DNA from: Rhizobium sullae
GTDB taxonomy: Bacteria; Pseudomonadota; Alphaproteobacteria; Rhizobiales; Rhizobiaceae
Direction of reading: 5' to 3'
Length of the DNA: 64,000 nucleotides
Assembly: GCF_900169785.1 (NCBI RefSeq)
Contig: NZ_FWER01000006.1
Location: forward strand, 88,047 to 152,046
Shown here: in pieces, positions 1 through 8,220 of the stretch
Layout: each line of letters opens with the position of its first letter
How positions within the stretch are numbered: the stretch's first letter is position 1
Translations under genes and position numbers: made by a program
The notes under the pieces: generated by a model
The model's input: the letters and a program-made list of their open reading frames with translations, nothing else
The model's database searches: none
What the model was told of the DNA's origin: nothing

Positions 1-582
1 GGCTTCCTCAACCATCTGCAGCGCGACATGGGCATGACGGCCGTCTACGTCACTCACGACCAGGCGGAGGCGATGGCGCTTGCGACCCGGATCGCGGTGA
101 TGGACAAGGGGCGCATCGTGCAATTTGCCCCGCCGATCGAAATCTACCGCCGACCGTCGACTACGTTTGTCGCGAATTTCGTCGGCAACCCACCGATGAA
201 CCTCGTATCGGTCGAGTCCACGGTCGCCGAAAACAGGCTGCAACTTCACGCCGAAGGGCTGACGCTTCCGGGGCTTGCGGTATCGGAGGCCATCGCAAAT
301 GCGGCAGCCGCAAAAACGATGACGCTCGGCATCCGCCCGGAACATCTGCGCATGGCGCGGCCGGGTGATACGAATGTCATTTCCGGCATGCTCTTTGCCA
401 ATGAAAACATGGGGCCGGAAAGCCTGGTGACGATGGAGCGCCAGGATTCGGGCCGCGTGACGGCCCGCATCTTCACGGACGACGAAATCAAGGCCGACAC
501 CATCGTGCAGTTATCCTTCGATACAGCGCATGTGACGCTCTTCGACAGCACTGGCGCACGCATTCCGGCGATTGGCGAGTAG
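1..582 (+). CDS. ABC transporter ATP-binding protein, UgpC/MsmK type, 5'-truncated
   Basis: The reading frame is open from the first base of the window and ends in TAG at 580-582, so only the C-terminal 193 residues are present. The H-loop region with THDQAEAM is visible near the start, followed by the IEIYRRP...[12 protein letters not shown] transition into a C-terminal TOBE/OB-fold domain typical of sugar and glycerol-3-phosphate importer ATPases (UgpC, MsmK, MalK). The Walker motifs lie upstream of the window. It would energise a carbohydrate or phosphodiester importer at the inner membrane. The next gene starts 14 bases downstream and is probably in the same operon. The substrate cannot be read from this fragment. 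Confidence 0.9.
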   Translation, partial: GFLNHLQRDMGMTAVYVTHDQAEAMALATRIAVMDKGRIVQFAPPIEIYRRPSTTFVANFVGNPPMNLVSVESTVAENRLQLHAEGLTLPGLAVSEAIANAAAAKTMTLGIRPEHLRMARPGDTNVISGMLFANENMGPESLVTMERQDSGRVTARIFTDDEIKADTIVQLSFDTAHVTLFDSTGARIPAIGE

Positions 583-596
583 GTCAGGCGTCGGAA

Positions 597-1997
597 ATGA
601 GCGAAATCACCATCCATGTCACCCGTGCCCACCAGGTTGACAACCCTTATTTCTACATAGCCTTCGACGTTCCCGAGGCGACGACGCGCATCGACGTGAC
701 GATGCGCTATGCCAAGGCAGAGGATTGCATCATCGATCTCGGCCTGCTTGATCCCCGCGCGACCGGCTATCCGTCCACTGCCGGTTTCAGGGGCTGGAGC
801 GGCGGGGCGCGTGATCGCTTCTTCGTTGCGACAGACGACGCGACGCCCGGCTACATCCATGGCGATATGCCGGCCGGCCGCTGGCAGGTGATGCTCGGGC
901 TTTATAAAGTGCCGGCAGACGGCGCCGATGTCTTCTTCACGATCGATTTCGACAAGGCGAAGCGCAAATTGGAACCGCCTCCCGCCCGCACATATCCGGT
1001 GCGCAAGGGCGCCGGCTGGTATCGCGGCGACCTTCATTGCCACACCTACCATTCGGATGCCGCAGGCTCCCCGGAACTGCTGCACGAAGCAGCGAGGCAG
1101 GCAGGCCTCGACTTTCTGGCGGTCGCCGACCACAACACGATCACGCAGCGCCGCTATTTCCATCCGCATTCGTCAGCCGACCTCGTCTTCGTTCGCGCCA
1201 TGGAAGTGACGACCGCCGCCGGCCACGCCAATGTCTTCGGCGTCGACGACTGGATCGATTTCCGCATGACGAAACCGGAAGATGCCCATACGCTCGCCCG
1301 CTTGGTGCATGAGCGCGGCGGACTTCTGTCCATCAACCATGACAAGCCGGCGATCTCCTGGAATTACGAGCTTCCGCAGATCGATTGCATGGAGGTCTGG
1401 CAGTCGAGCTGGATGGCCTGGAACTGGATATCGCTTGACCGTTATCAAACGCGCCTCGCCTCCGGTCTGAAGATCGCCGCCATCGGCGGCAGCGATTTCC
1501 ACCAGCCCGCACGCCTGATGCCGGAAGGTCCGCTGGTGCTTGCCCGCCCGACCACCGTCCTGTGGCTCGAAGAATTCTCGGAAGACGCAATCCTTGCCGC
1601 CATGAAGGCTGGCCGCGGCTACATTACCGAAAGCCCGTCCGGTCCTCATCTGGCCCTTACTGTCAACGGGCATCCGATGGGCGAAACAGTTTCCGGTCCG
1701 GTTTCCGCCGAGGCCAATGTCCGGGGTGCGAAAGGCGATCGCCTTGTCCTTTTGGACGCCACGGGCGTGCTGATCGACGAGCCGATCGAGAGCGATGAGT
1801 GGATCGGCCGCTTTTCAGGCAAGCCGAAGACCTTTCTGCGCGCCCAAGTCATCGCCAAGGCAAGCCGTGACCGGCTTCTATCGGAATTCACCGCAGCACT
1901 GTCCGGCCGCAGCCTGCCTTGGCAGCTTCGCGTCGCCGACATCGCCGGCCAGCCGATCTGCCGGGCGCTCAGCAATCCCGTCTATATCGAAGGCTGA
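597..1997 (+). CDS. CehA/McbA-type PHP-domain metallohydrolase
   Basis: This 466-residue protein has a C-terminal PHP (polymerase and histidinol phosphatase) phosphoesterase domain. Metal-ligand motifs are visible: GDLHCHTYHSD (His147 and His149), FLAVADHNT, a central SINHDKP and a late IGGSDFHQP. An N-terminal beta-rich portion of about 130 residues precedes the domain. No signal peptide is apparent, so it is probably cytoplasmic. Members of the CehA/McbA family hydrolyse esters and phosphodiesters. Coming 14 bases after a UgpC-type ATPase, it probably cleaves the compound that importer brings in, for example a glycerophosphodiester; that link is inference from context. ATG 597 follows a modest GGA-containing ribosome site. 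Confidence 0.85.
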   Translation: MSEITIHVTRAHQVDNPYFYIAFDVPEATTRIDVTMRYAKAEDCIIDLGLLDPRATGYPSTAGFRGWSGGARDRFFVATDDATPGYIHGDMPAGRWQVMLGLYKVPADGADVFFTIDFDKAKRKLEPPPARTYPVRKGAGWYRGDLHCHTYHSDAAGSPELLHEAARQAGLDFLAVADHNTITQRRYFHPHSSADLVFVRAMEVTTAAGHANVFGVDDWIDFRMTKPEDAHTLARLVHERGGLLSINHDKPAISWNYELPQIDCMEVWQSSWMAWNWISLDRYQTRLASGLKIAAIGGSDFHQPARLMPEGPLVLARPTTVLWLEEFSEDAILAAMKAGRGYITESPSGPHLALTVNGHPMGETVSGPVSAEANVRGAKGDRLVLLDATGVLIDEPIESDEWIGRFSGKPKTFLRAQVIAKASRDRLLSEFTAALSGRSLPWQLRVADIAGQPICRALSNPVYIEG

Positions 1998-2188
1998 TAG
2001 CTCCGGCTCTTGCCGAAAGGCACGGCCTGCGAAACTGTTCAGATAAATCATCACCGGGTGATCGTACTCCCATTGTCCCTCCATATTTCTCCGTTGGTCC
2101 GGATCGTAATGCCCGTTGCTCCCCTGAGTAGCTCAAATTTTGTGCATCGCAAAACTTGCACAAAAATTCGCTTGACGGAGGAACTGAT

Positions 2189-2227
2189 TTGGTTTGCACT
2201 GAACCAATAGTCAATTGGTACGGACCA
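2189..2227 (+). promoter_or_regulatory. Alternating TTGGT/ACCAA half-site array, candidate GntR operator
   Basis: Four alternating half-sites occur in 39 bases directly before the GntR gene: TTGGTT (2189-2194), AACCAA (2202-2207), ATTGG(T) (2214-2219) and ACCA (2224-2227). They build three overlapping inverted repeats: TTGGTT-N7-AACCAA, CCAAT-N5-ATTGG and TGGT-N4-ACCA. FadR-subfamily GntR regulators commonly bind short TGGT/ACCA palindromes, so autoregulation by the adjacent gene is likely. The array ends 7 bases before the chosen ATG at 2235, so bound protein would also block translation initiation or early transcription. Confidence 0.6.
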
Positions 2228-2234
2228 TTTGCCA

Positions 2235-2957
2235 ATGGAAGAAGCCGGCAACTCGAACTTTGCTCTGGACAAGCTGCGGACGCTGTTGCGCTCCGGCAGT
2301 CTGGATGCCGACGGCAAACTGCCGACCGAACGTGCGCTTTCGGAAACTCTGGGTGTCAGCCGCCGTGCCGTGCGCCGGGCACTGGAGGTTCTGGAAGCCG
2401 AGGGACTCATTTGGCGACGTCAAGGGTCTGGCACCTTCGCCGGCAGGCGCCCCGATGGCTGGAGCGAGCATGTCGGCTCGATCGTCGCCGGTACCGATCT
2501 GATGGAAGTCATGGAAGTGCGTTTGCGCATCGAGCCGCAGCTCGCCCAGCTTGCCGCCATGCGCGCCAAGGCCGCCGATGTCGCCCGCATGTATGAGCTC
2601 GTCAAGAAGATCTACGAAAGCACCGATGCCGACGGCCGTGAACTCTGGGACGGCGCCCTGCACCGGCAGATTGCCCAATGCGCCGGCAACCAGTTCTTCC
2701 TGGCGATCTTCGACGTCATCAACCAAGTGCGTCAAGACGAGGCCTGGCAGGCTATCCGCGAGCGCGCCCGCAACGCCAGCAAGACACGCACGGTGACTTA
2801 CGGCCAGCATACGGCAATCGTCGATGCGATTGCTGCCCGAGACCCCGCCACGGCGGGCGAAGCCATGCGCCGGCACCTGCTGACGCTGCAGGAAAGCCTG
2901 ATCCGGATTACCTCACTCGACCACCACGAACGGCAGAGCAAACAAGAACTCGCCTAA
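2235..2957 (+). CDS. GntR-family transcriptional regulator, FadR/FCD subfamily
   Basis: A protein of 240 residues. The N-terminal winged helix-turn-helix includes LPTERALSETLGVSRRAVRRAL and the wing WRRQGSGTFAG; an all-helical FCD ligand domain (about residues 85-220) follows, with MEVRLRIEPQLAQLAA and later His residues that in this family bind a metal or effector. I take ATG 2235 over an in-frame TTG at 2229. It lies directly upstream of the peptide transporter and gamma-glutamyltransferase genes on the same strand and probably controls them and itself through the inverted repeats before its start. The effector is unknown; gamma-glutamyl compounds or their products are reasonable candidates by context only. 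Confidence 0.9.
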   Translation: MEEAGNSNFALDKLRTLLRSGSLDADGKLPTERALSETLGVSRRAVRRALEVLEAEGLIWRRQGSGTFAGRRPDGWSEHVGSIVAGTDLMEVMEVRLRIEPQLAQLAAMRAKAADVARMYELVKKIYESTDADGRELWDGALHRQIAQCAGNQFFLAIFDVINQVRQDEAWQAIRERARNASKTRTVTYGQHTAIVDAIAARDPATAGEAMRRHLLTLQESLIRITSLDHHERQSKQELA

Positions 2958-3022
2958 GCGAGCCAGACGCAGAGAGGCGGATACCGTCGCTCATGAAGCA
3001 AAGACAAACAGAGGAGAATGGA

Positions 3023-4531
3023 ATGAAGACCGCCAACTTCGCGACGAGCCTTCTTGCAGGTGCCTTAATCGCCCTGCCCGCATTCGCCGCCGAACTGAAA
3101 ATCGGCTTGCAGGACGACGCCGACGTGCTTGACCCCGCACAGTCGCGCACCTTCGTCGGCCGCATCGTCTACACGGCGATGTGCGACAAACTGGTCGACG
3201 TTACCCCCGACCTGAAGATCGTGCCGCAGCTTGCGACCGGGTGGAACTGGTCGGGCGACGGCAAGGTGCTGACCATGAAGCTGCGCGAAGGCGTGAAATT
3301 CCATGACGAAACGCCGCTCAACGCCGAAGCCGTTGTGGCCACGATCGAGCGCAACATGACGCTGCCGGAATCGCGCCGCAAGAGCGAGCTCGCCTCCGTT
3401 GAAAAAGTCGAAGCGGCTGCTCCCTACGAAGTGAAGTTCACGCTGAAGAGCCCGGACGTCACGCTGCTTGCCCAGCTCTCCGACCGAGCCGGCATGATCG
3501 TCTCGCCGAAGGCTGCAAAGGAGCTCGGCGCCAATTTCGGCAGCCACCCGGTTTGCGCCGGTCCCTTCAAGTTCGTCGAACGCGTTCAGCAGGACCGCAT
3601 CGTGCTCGAGAAATTTGGGGATTACTGGAACAAGGACCATATCTTCATCGACAAGGTTACCTATTTGCCGATCCCGGATACGACGGTGCGCCTCGCCAAC
3701 CTGCGTTCCGGCGACCTTGACATGATCGAGCGGCTGGCCGCGACCGACGCCGCTTCGGTCAAGGAAGATGCGAGTCTCACCTACGCGGATGTGGTCAATA
3801 TCGGCTACATGGCGCTCTATGCGAACCTCGCCAACGGCCCGCGCGCCGACAATCCGTTCGGCAAGGACAAGCGTTTGCGTCAGGCCTTTTCGCTGGCGAT
3901 CGACCGCGACGCGCTGAACCAGATCGTCTACGAAGGCACTGCGGTCGGCGGCAACCAGCCCTTCCCGCCGAACAGCCCGTGGTTTAGCAAGGACATCCCG
4001 GTGCCTGCCCGCGATCTCGACAAGGCGAAGGCTCTCGTGAAGGAAGCAGGTTTCGATCGCGTGCCCGTGGAGATGCAGATTCCGAACAACCCGGTCGCAG
4101 CGCAGATGATGCAGATCGTCCAGTCGATGGTGGCCGAAGCCGGCTTCGACGTCAGCCTGAAATCGACGGAGTTCGCAACGTTGCTATCCGAACAGACCGC
4201 CGGCAACTATCAGCTGAGCCGCTCAGACTGGTCCGGCCGCGTCGATCCCGACGGCAATATCCACCAGTTCATCACCTGCAAGGGCGGCATCAACGACACC
4301 AAGTACTGCAACCCTGAGGTCGACAAGCTGCTGAACGAGGCCCGCGCCTCGACCGACGATGCTGTCCGCAAGCAGAAATATGATGCGGCTGCGGTGATCC
4401 TGAACGACGACATGCCGATCATCTATCTCGGCCATCAGTCGTGGATCTGGGCGCTCCACAAGAACATCACCGGCTTCATTCCCTCGCCGGACGGCATGAT
4501 CCGCCTTGCAGGCGTGAAGAAGGCCGGCTGA
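3023..4531 (+). CDS. ABC transporter substrate-binding protein, peptide/opine family 5
   Basis: Periplasmic binding protein of 502 residues. ATG 3023 is preceded by GAGGAG at 3011-3016. It begins with a clear signal peptide (MKTANF..LLAGALIALPAFAA, cleavage near residue 22-23). The SBP_bac_5 fold is recognisable from LKIGLQDDADVLDPAQS, the long YTAMCDKLVDVTPDLKIVPQLATGW segment and WNKDHIFIDKVTYLPIPD. This family delivers oligopeptides, glutathione, opines or nickel chelates to a DppBC-type permease pair, which is encoded immediately downstream. Together with the gamma-glutamyltransferase in the operon, a gamma-glutamyl peptide or glutathione-like ligand is plausible but not proven. An upstream in-frame ATG (2993) would add ten residues before the signal peptide and has no comparable ribosome site. 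Confidence 0.92.
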   Translation: MKTANFATSLLAGALIALPAFAAELKIGLQDDADVLDPAQSRTFVGRIVYTAMCDKLVDVTPDLKIVPQLATGWNWSGDGKVLTMKLREGVKFHDETPLNAEAVVATIERNMTLPESRRKSELASVEKVEAAAPYEVKFTLKSPDVTLLAQLSDRAGMIVSPKAAKELGANFGSHPVCAGPFKFVERVQQDRIVLEKFGDYWNKDHIFIDKVTYLPIPDTTVRLANLRSGDLDMIERLAATDAASVKEDASLTYADVVNIGYMALYANLANGPRADNPFGKDKRLRQAFSLAIDRDALNQIVYEGTAVGGNQPFPPNSPWFSKDIPVPARDLDKAKALVKEAGFDRVPVEMQIPNNPVAAQMMQIVQSMVAEAGFDVSLKSTEFATLLSEQTAGNYQLSRSDWSGRVDPDGNIHQFITCKGGINDTKYCNPEVDKLLNEARASTDDAVRKQKYDAAAVILNDDMPIIYLGHQSWIWALHKNITGFIPSPDGMIRLAGVKKAG

Positions 4532-4543
4532 TCCGAGCAGATC

Positions 4544-4569
4544 GCGGCGGCAGACCAACCTGCCGCCGC
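4544..4569 (+). other. Intercistronic GC-rich stem-loop after the binding-protein gene
   Basis: A perfect 10-base-pair stem (GCGGCGGCAG, 4544-4553, with CTGCCGCCGC, 4560-4569) has a 6-base loop and no following T-run. It sits between the binding-protein stop codon and the first permease. Such hairpins often protect the abundant binding-protein transcript from 3' decay and so lower permease levels relative to binding protein. The function here is inferred from its position. Confidence 0.6.
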
Positions 4570-4594
4570 AGCCTCTTGCCCTGTCAGGACGCTC

Positions 4595-5542
4595 ATGTAC
4601 ACCTATATCGCCAAGCGGCTTCTGGTCGCCATTCCGACCCTGCTGATCATCTCGGTCTTCGTCTTCTCGCTGCAGAAGCTGTTGCCGGGCGATCCCATCC
4701 TCGCCATGGCAGGCGAGGAGCGCGATCCTGAGGTGATCGAATACTTGCGCGAAAAATACCGGCTGAACGACCCGGTGCCGTATCAGTATGTGTCCTGGCT
4801 CGGCTCGGTTCTGAAGGGTGATCTCGGCATATCGCTGCGCACCAACCAGCCGGTTCTGGAACTCGTGGCGGAAAAGCTGCCGGTCACCATCCAGCTTGCG
4901 ATCATGTCGATGATCTTCGCCTTCGTCATCGGTGTGCCGATGGGAATTTTAGCCGCGGTCAAGAAGAACACTGTCTTTGATTATTTTGCCAACCTGATCG
5001 CGCTTTCCGGCCTTTCGATTCCGAATTTCTGGCTCGGCATCATGCTGATCTTATTGGTTTCGGTGAAGCTCGGCTGGCTGCCCGCTTCCGGTTACGAACC
5101 CTTTTTCAGCAATCCGCTGCGCTCGATCGAAACGATGCTGATGCCCTCCTTCGTACTCGGCAATGCCCTCGCCGCCACGCTGATGCGCCACACCCGCTCC
5201 GCGATGCTCAGTGTGCTCAGCGCCGACTATATCCGCACAGCGCGCGCGAAGGGCCTTTCCGAGCGCTCCGTCGTGCTCGAGCACAGCTTCCGAAACGCCG
5301 TGCTGCCGATCGTGACCTTGAGCGCGCTGCTCTTCGGCGAACTGCTGGCAGGTGCAGTCTTGACCGAACAGATCTTCACTATCCCCGGCTTCGGCAAACT
5401 CATCGTCGATGCCGTCTTCAACCGGGACTATGCTGTCGTCCAGGGCGTCGTGCTTTGCACGGCGATCGGCTTCATCCTGATGAACCTTTTGGCCGACATC
5501 GTTTATGTCCTCCTCAACCCGCGCATAAGGGCTGCCCTGTGA
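4595..5542 (+). CDS. ABC transporter permease, DppB/OppB type
   Basis: Integral inner-membrane permease of 315 residues. The N-terminal LLVAIPTLLIISVFVFSLQKLLPGDP is characteristic of DppB/GsiC proteins. The EAA loop region is visible as HSFRNAVLPIVTLSALLFGE, followed by QIFTIPGFGKL and a final hydrophobic segment. About six membrane spans are expected. It forms the translocation channel with the next gene product, whose GTG start overlaps this stop codon (GTGA at 5539-5542), indicating translational coupling. Confidence 0.92.
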   Translation: MYTYIAKRLLVAIPTLLIISVFVFSLQKLLPGDPILAMAGEERDPEVIEYLREKYRLNDPVPYQYVSWLGSVLKGDLGISLRTNQPVLELVAEKLPVTIQLAIMSMIFAFVIGVPMGILAAVKKNTVFDYFANLIALSGLSIPNFWLGIMLILLVSVKLGWLPASGYEPFFSNPLRSIETMLMPSFVLGNALAATLMRHTRSAMLSVLSADYIRTARAKGLSERSVVLEHSFRNAVLPIVTLSALLFGELLAGAVLTEQIFTIPGFGKLIVDAVFNRDYAVVQGVVLCTAIGFILMNLLADIVYVLLNPRIRAAL

Positions 5543-6411
5543 CTGCTCTCGACCAGATCACCATTGCAACCGAACAGCGCCCGCCGAGCCGGGCGTGGCG
5601 AAAGCTGAAAGCGAACAAGGGTGCGCTCGTAGGCCTTGGCATCATCGCCTTCTTCACCATTCTCGCGATCGCAGCCCCACTGCTGCCGATCCCGGATCCT
5701 AACGCGACGAGCTGGTCGGCGATCCGCAAGGCGCCGTCGGCCGCCCACTGGCTCGGCACCGATGATATCGGCCGCGACATTCTCTCCCGGATGATCTGGG
5801 GGGCACAGGCCTCGCTGATGGCGGGGGTCTTCTCGGTGGCGATCGCGCTTGTTATCGGCGTGCCCTTCGGCCTCATCTCCGGCTATTTCGGCGGATGGAC
5901 GGACCTGATCATCTCGCGCATCACCGAAGCCTTTCTTGCCATGCCGTTCCTGATCACTGCGATCGCGCTTGCCGCCTTCCTCGGCCCGAGCCTGACGAAT
6001 GCGATGATTGCGATCGGTCTTTCGGCCATGCCGGTCTTTGTCCGGCTGACGCGCGGCCAGGTGCTTGCCGTCAAGACGGAGGAATATGTCGAAGGGGCGC
6101 GCTCTATCGGGCTCCGGCACCTCAGCATCATCACCCGTTACATCCTGCCGAACGTCTTTGCGCCGATCCTGGTGCAGGCGACGCTGACGATCGCCACCGC
6201 AATCATCGCCGAAGCCAGCCTATCCTTCCTCGGCCTCGGCCAGCAGCCGCCTGCTCCAAGCTGGGGTTCGATGCTGAACGTTGCCAAGAACTTCCTGTCT
6301 CAGGCGCCATGGATGGCGATGTGGCCGGGTGCAGCGATCTTCCTCGTGGTGATCGGTTTTAACCTTCTCGGCGACGGCCTGCGCGATGCGCTCGACCCGC
6401 GCGAAGCATGA
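5539..6411 (+). CDS. ABC transporter permease, DppC/OppC type
   Basis: The second permease subunit, 290 residues. I choose GTG 5539 because it overlaps the TGA of the preceding permease by four bases and starts right before the conserved N-terminal region (RAWRKLKANKGALVGLGIIAF). The DppC signature HWLGTDDIGRDILSR is present, as is the EAA loop ITRYILPNVFAPILVQATL, and SFLGLGQQPPAPSWG near the end is diagnostic of this family. Six membrane segments are likely. It completes the channel of the peptide-type importer. Confidence 0.92.
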   Translation: MTALDQITIATEQRPPSRAWRKLKANKGALVGLGIIAFFTILAIAAPLLPIPDPNATSWSAIRKAPSAAHWLGTDDIGRDILSRMIWGAQASLMAGVFSVAIALVIGVPFGLISGYFGGWTDLIISRITEAFLAMPFLITAIALAAFLGPSLTNAMIAIGLSAMPVFVRLTRGQVLAVKTEEYVEGARSIGLRHLSIITRYILPNVFAPILVQATLTIATAIIAEASLSFLGLGQQPPAPSWGSMLNVAKNFLSQAPWMAMWPGAAIFLVVIGFNLLGDGLRDALDPREA

Positions 6412-6432
6412 TTTATCGAAAGGACTTTTGAA

Positions 6433-8217
6433 ATGACCGCATTCACGACCCGTCCGGAGATCTTGGGCACCTTCGGCGTCGTCACATCGACCCACTGGAT
6501 CGCGTCCGCCGTCGGCATGAGCATCCTCGAAAAAGGCGGCAATGCCTTCGATGCGGCAGTCGCCACCGGTTTCGTGCTGCAGATCGTCGAGCCGCATCTT
6601 TGCGGGCCTGGCGGCGATATGCCGGCGATCCTCTATTCGAAGACGAAGGACAAGGTCGAAGTCATTTGTGCCCAGGGTTCCGCACCGGCCGGGGCGACGA
6701 TCGAGCACTATACGTCCGAAGGTCTCAAGCTAATTCCCGGCGACGGCCTGCTTGCGACCGTCATTCCCGGCTCTTTCGACGGCTGGATGCTGATGCTGCG
6801 GGACTATGGAAGGCTGACGGTCCGTGACATCCTTGAACCGGCAATCCATTATGCCGAGCATGGCCATCCGGTTCTACCACGCGTTTCGGCGACGATCTCC
6901 GGCCTTGCCGCTTTCTTCGAAAAAGAATGGCCGACGTCACACAAGACCTGGCTGCCCGGCGGTTCGGCTCCAGCGCCGCATTCGAACTTCAAGAATCCGG
7001 TCCTTGCCGAAACCTGGAAGCGGATCCTCATTGAGGCCGAAGCAAAGAGTGGGCGCGAGGCGCAGGTCGAGGCCGCCCGCGATGCGTTCTATCGCGGCTT
7101 CGTTGCCGAGGCGATCGACAGATACGCCGGCTCGACCGAGGTGATGGATGCGAGCGGCACCCGGCACCTGGGCGTTATCAATGCAGATGACATGGCGAAC
7201 TGGTCGGCGACGATCGAAGAGCCGCTGACCTATGATTACCACGGCTGGACGATTGCGAAGACCGGCCCATGGGGCCAGGGTCCGGTCTTCCTGCAGACGC
7301 TTTCACTTCTGAAGGAAATCGACATCGCCGGAATGGACCCGGCTGGCGCCGATTTCGTCCACACCGTCACCGAAGCCATGAAACTCGCCTTCGCCGACCG
7401 TGAAATCTACTATGGCGATCCGGAATTCGCGAAAGTCCCGGTCGAGCATTTGCTCTCTGATGCTTATGCGGCCCCGCGCCGGAAATTGATAACCTCCGAT
7501 GCCTCACTCGAGCTGCGTCCGGGGCTCGTCCCCGGCTTCGAAGCCCAGTATGACTTGACCATGGAAATGCTCGGCGCCACCTCGAAAACTGGCGCCGTCT
7601 ACGAGCCGACCATGGCGCATCTTTCTGAAAAGCGCGGCGACACCGTCCACATCGACGTGATCGACCGCGAGGGCAACATGGTTTCCGTTACGCCGTCAGG
7701 CGGCTGGCTGCAGTCCTCACCGGTCGTGCCGGGCCTCGGCTTCTGTCTGAATTCGCGCGCGCAGATGTTCTGGTTGAAGCCCGGCCTGCCAACGTCGCTT
7801 GCGCCCGGCAAACGTCCGCGCACGACGCTGACGCCCACACTCGCCCTTCACGAAGGCCGGCCCACACTCGCTTTCGGCACACCTGGCGGCGACCAGCAGG
7901 AGCAATGGCAGCTCTCCTTCTTCCTGCGCTATGTCCATCACAAGATGAACCTGCAGGCGGCAATTGATCAGCCGCTCTTCCACACATCGCATTTTCCCGG
8001 CTCCTTTTATCCGCGCACCCGCGAGCCCGGCAGCCTGATGGCAGAGGCGAATTTCGGCGCCGAAGTACTTGATGCGCTGCGCAGAAAGGGCCACAACCTG
8101 ACCGTCGCCGACCCGTGGACGGTTGGCCGTCTGACCGCTGCACGCCGCGACGCCGATGGCTTGATGCGGGCTGCCGCAACGCCGCGCCTGATGCAGGCTT
8201 ATGCAGTCGGGAGGTAG
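6433..8217 (+). CDS. ggt: Gamma-glutamyltransferase family protein (Ntn hydrolase)
   Basis: A 594-residue enzyme of the gamma-glutamyltranspeptidase family, which self-cleaves at a threonine and then hydrolyses or transfers gamma-glutamyl groups. The expected nucleophile is Thr404 in GDTVHIDVID, the start of the small subunit. The large-subunit hallmark EKGGNAFDAAVATGF and the substrate-pocket glycines (SGGWLQSSPVVPGLG) are present. There is no signal peptide, so unlike E. coli Ggt it probably acts in the cytoplasm on imported substrate. It lies between the permease and ATPase genes of a peptide importer, 21 bases after one and 3 before the other, so uptake and cleavage are encoded together. 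The substrate is not known; GGT-like acylases or hydrolases of related amides cannot be excluded. Confidence 0.88.
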   Translation: MTAFTTRPEILGTFGVVTSTHWIASAVGMSILEKGGNAFDAAVATGFVLQIVEPHLCGPGGDMPAILYSKTKDKVEVICAQGSAPAGATIEHYTSEGLKLIPGDGLLATVIPGSFDGWMLMLRDYGRLTVRDILEPAIHYAEHGHPVLPRVSATISGLAAFFEKEWPTSHKTWLPGGSAPAPHSNFKNPVLAETWKRILIEAEAKSGREAQVEAARDAFYRGFVAEAIDRYAGSTEVMDASGTRHLGVINADDMANWSATIEEPLTYDYHGWTIAKTGPWGQGPVFLQTLSLLKEIDIAGMDPAGADFVHTVTEAMKLAFADREIYYGDPEFAKVPVEHLLSDAYAAPRRKLITSDASLELRPGLVPGFEAQYDLTMEMLGATSKTGAVYEPTMAHLSEKRGDTVHIDVIDREGNMVSVTPSGGWLQSSPVVPGLGFCLNSRAQMFWLKPGLPTSLAPGKRPRTTLTPTLALHEGRPTLAFGTPGGDQQEQWQLSFFLRYVHHKMNLQAAIDQPLFHTSHFPGSFYPRTREPGSLMAEANFGAEVLDALRRKGHNLTVADPWTVGRLTAARRDADGLMRAAATPRLMQAYAVGR

Positions 8218-8220
8218 GCC

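Noticed and set aside
246..1169. Long minus-strand frame (307 codons) opposite the ABC ATPase and PHP genes
   Set aside because: It is the shadow of two well-supported plus-strand genes; the product has no family motifs and low-complexity composition.
5503..6120. Minus-strand frame of 205 codons inside the permease gene
   Set aside because: Highly charged Arg/Asp/Gly-rich product typical of an antisense shadow of a membrane-protein gene.
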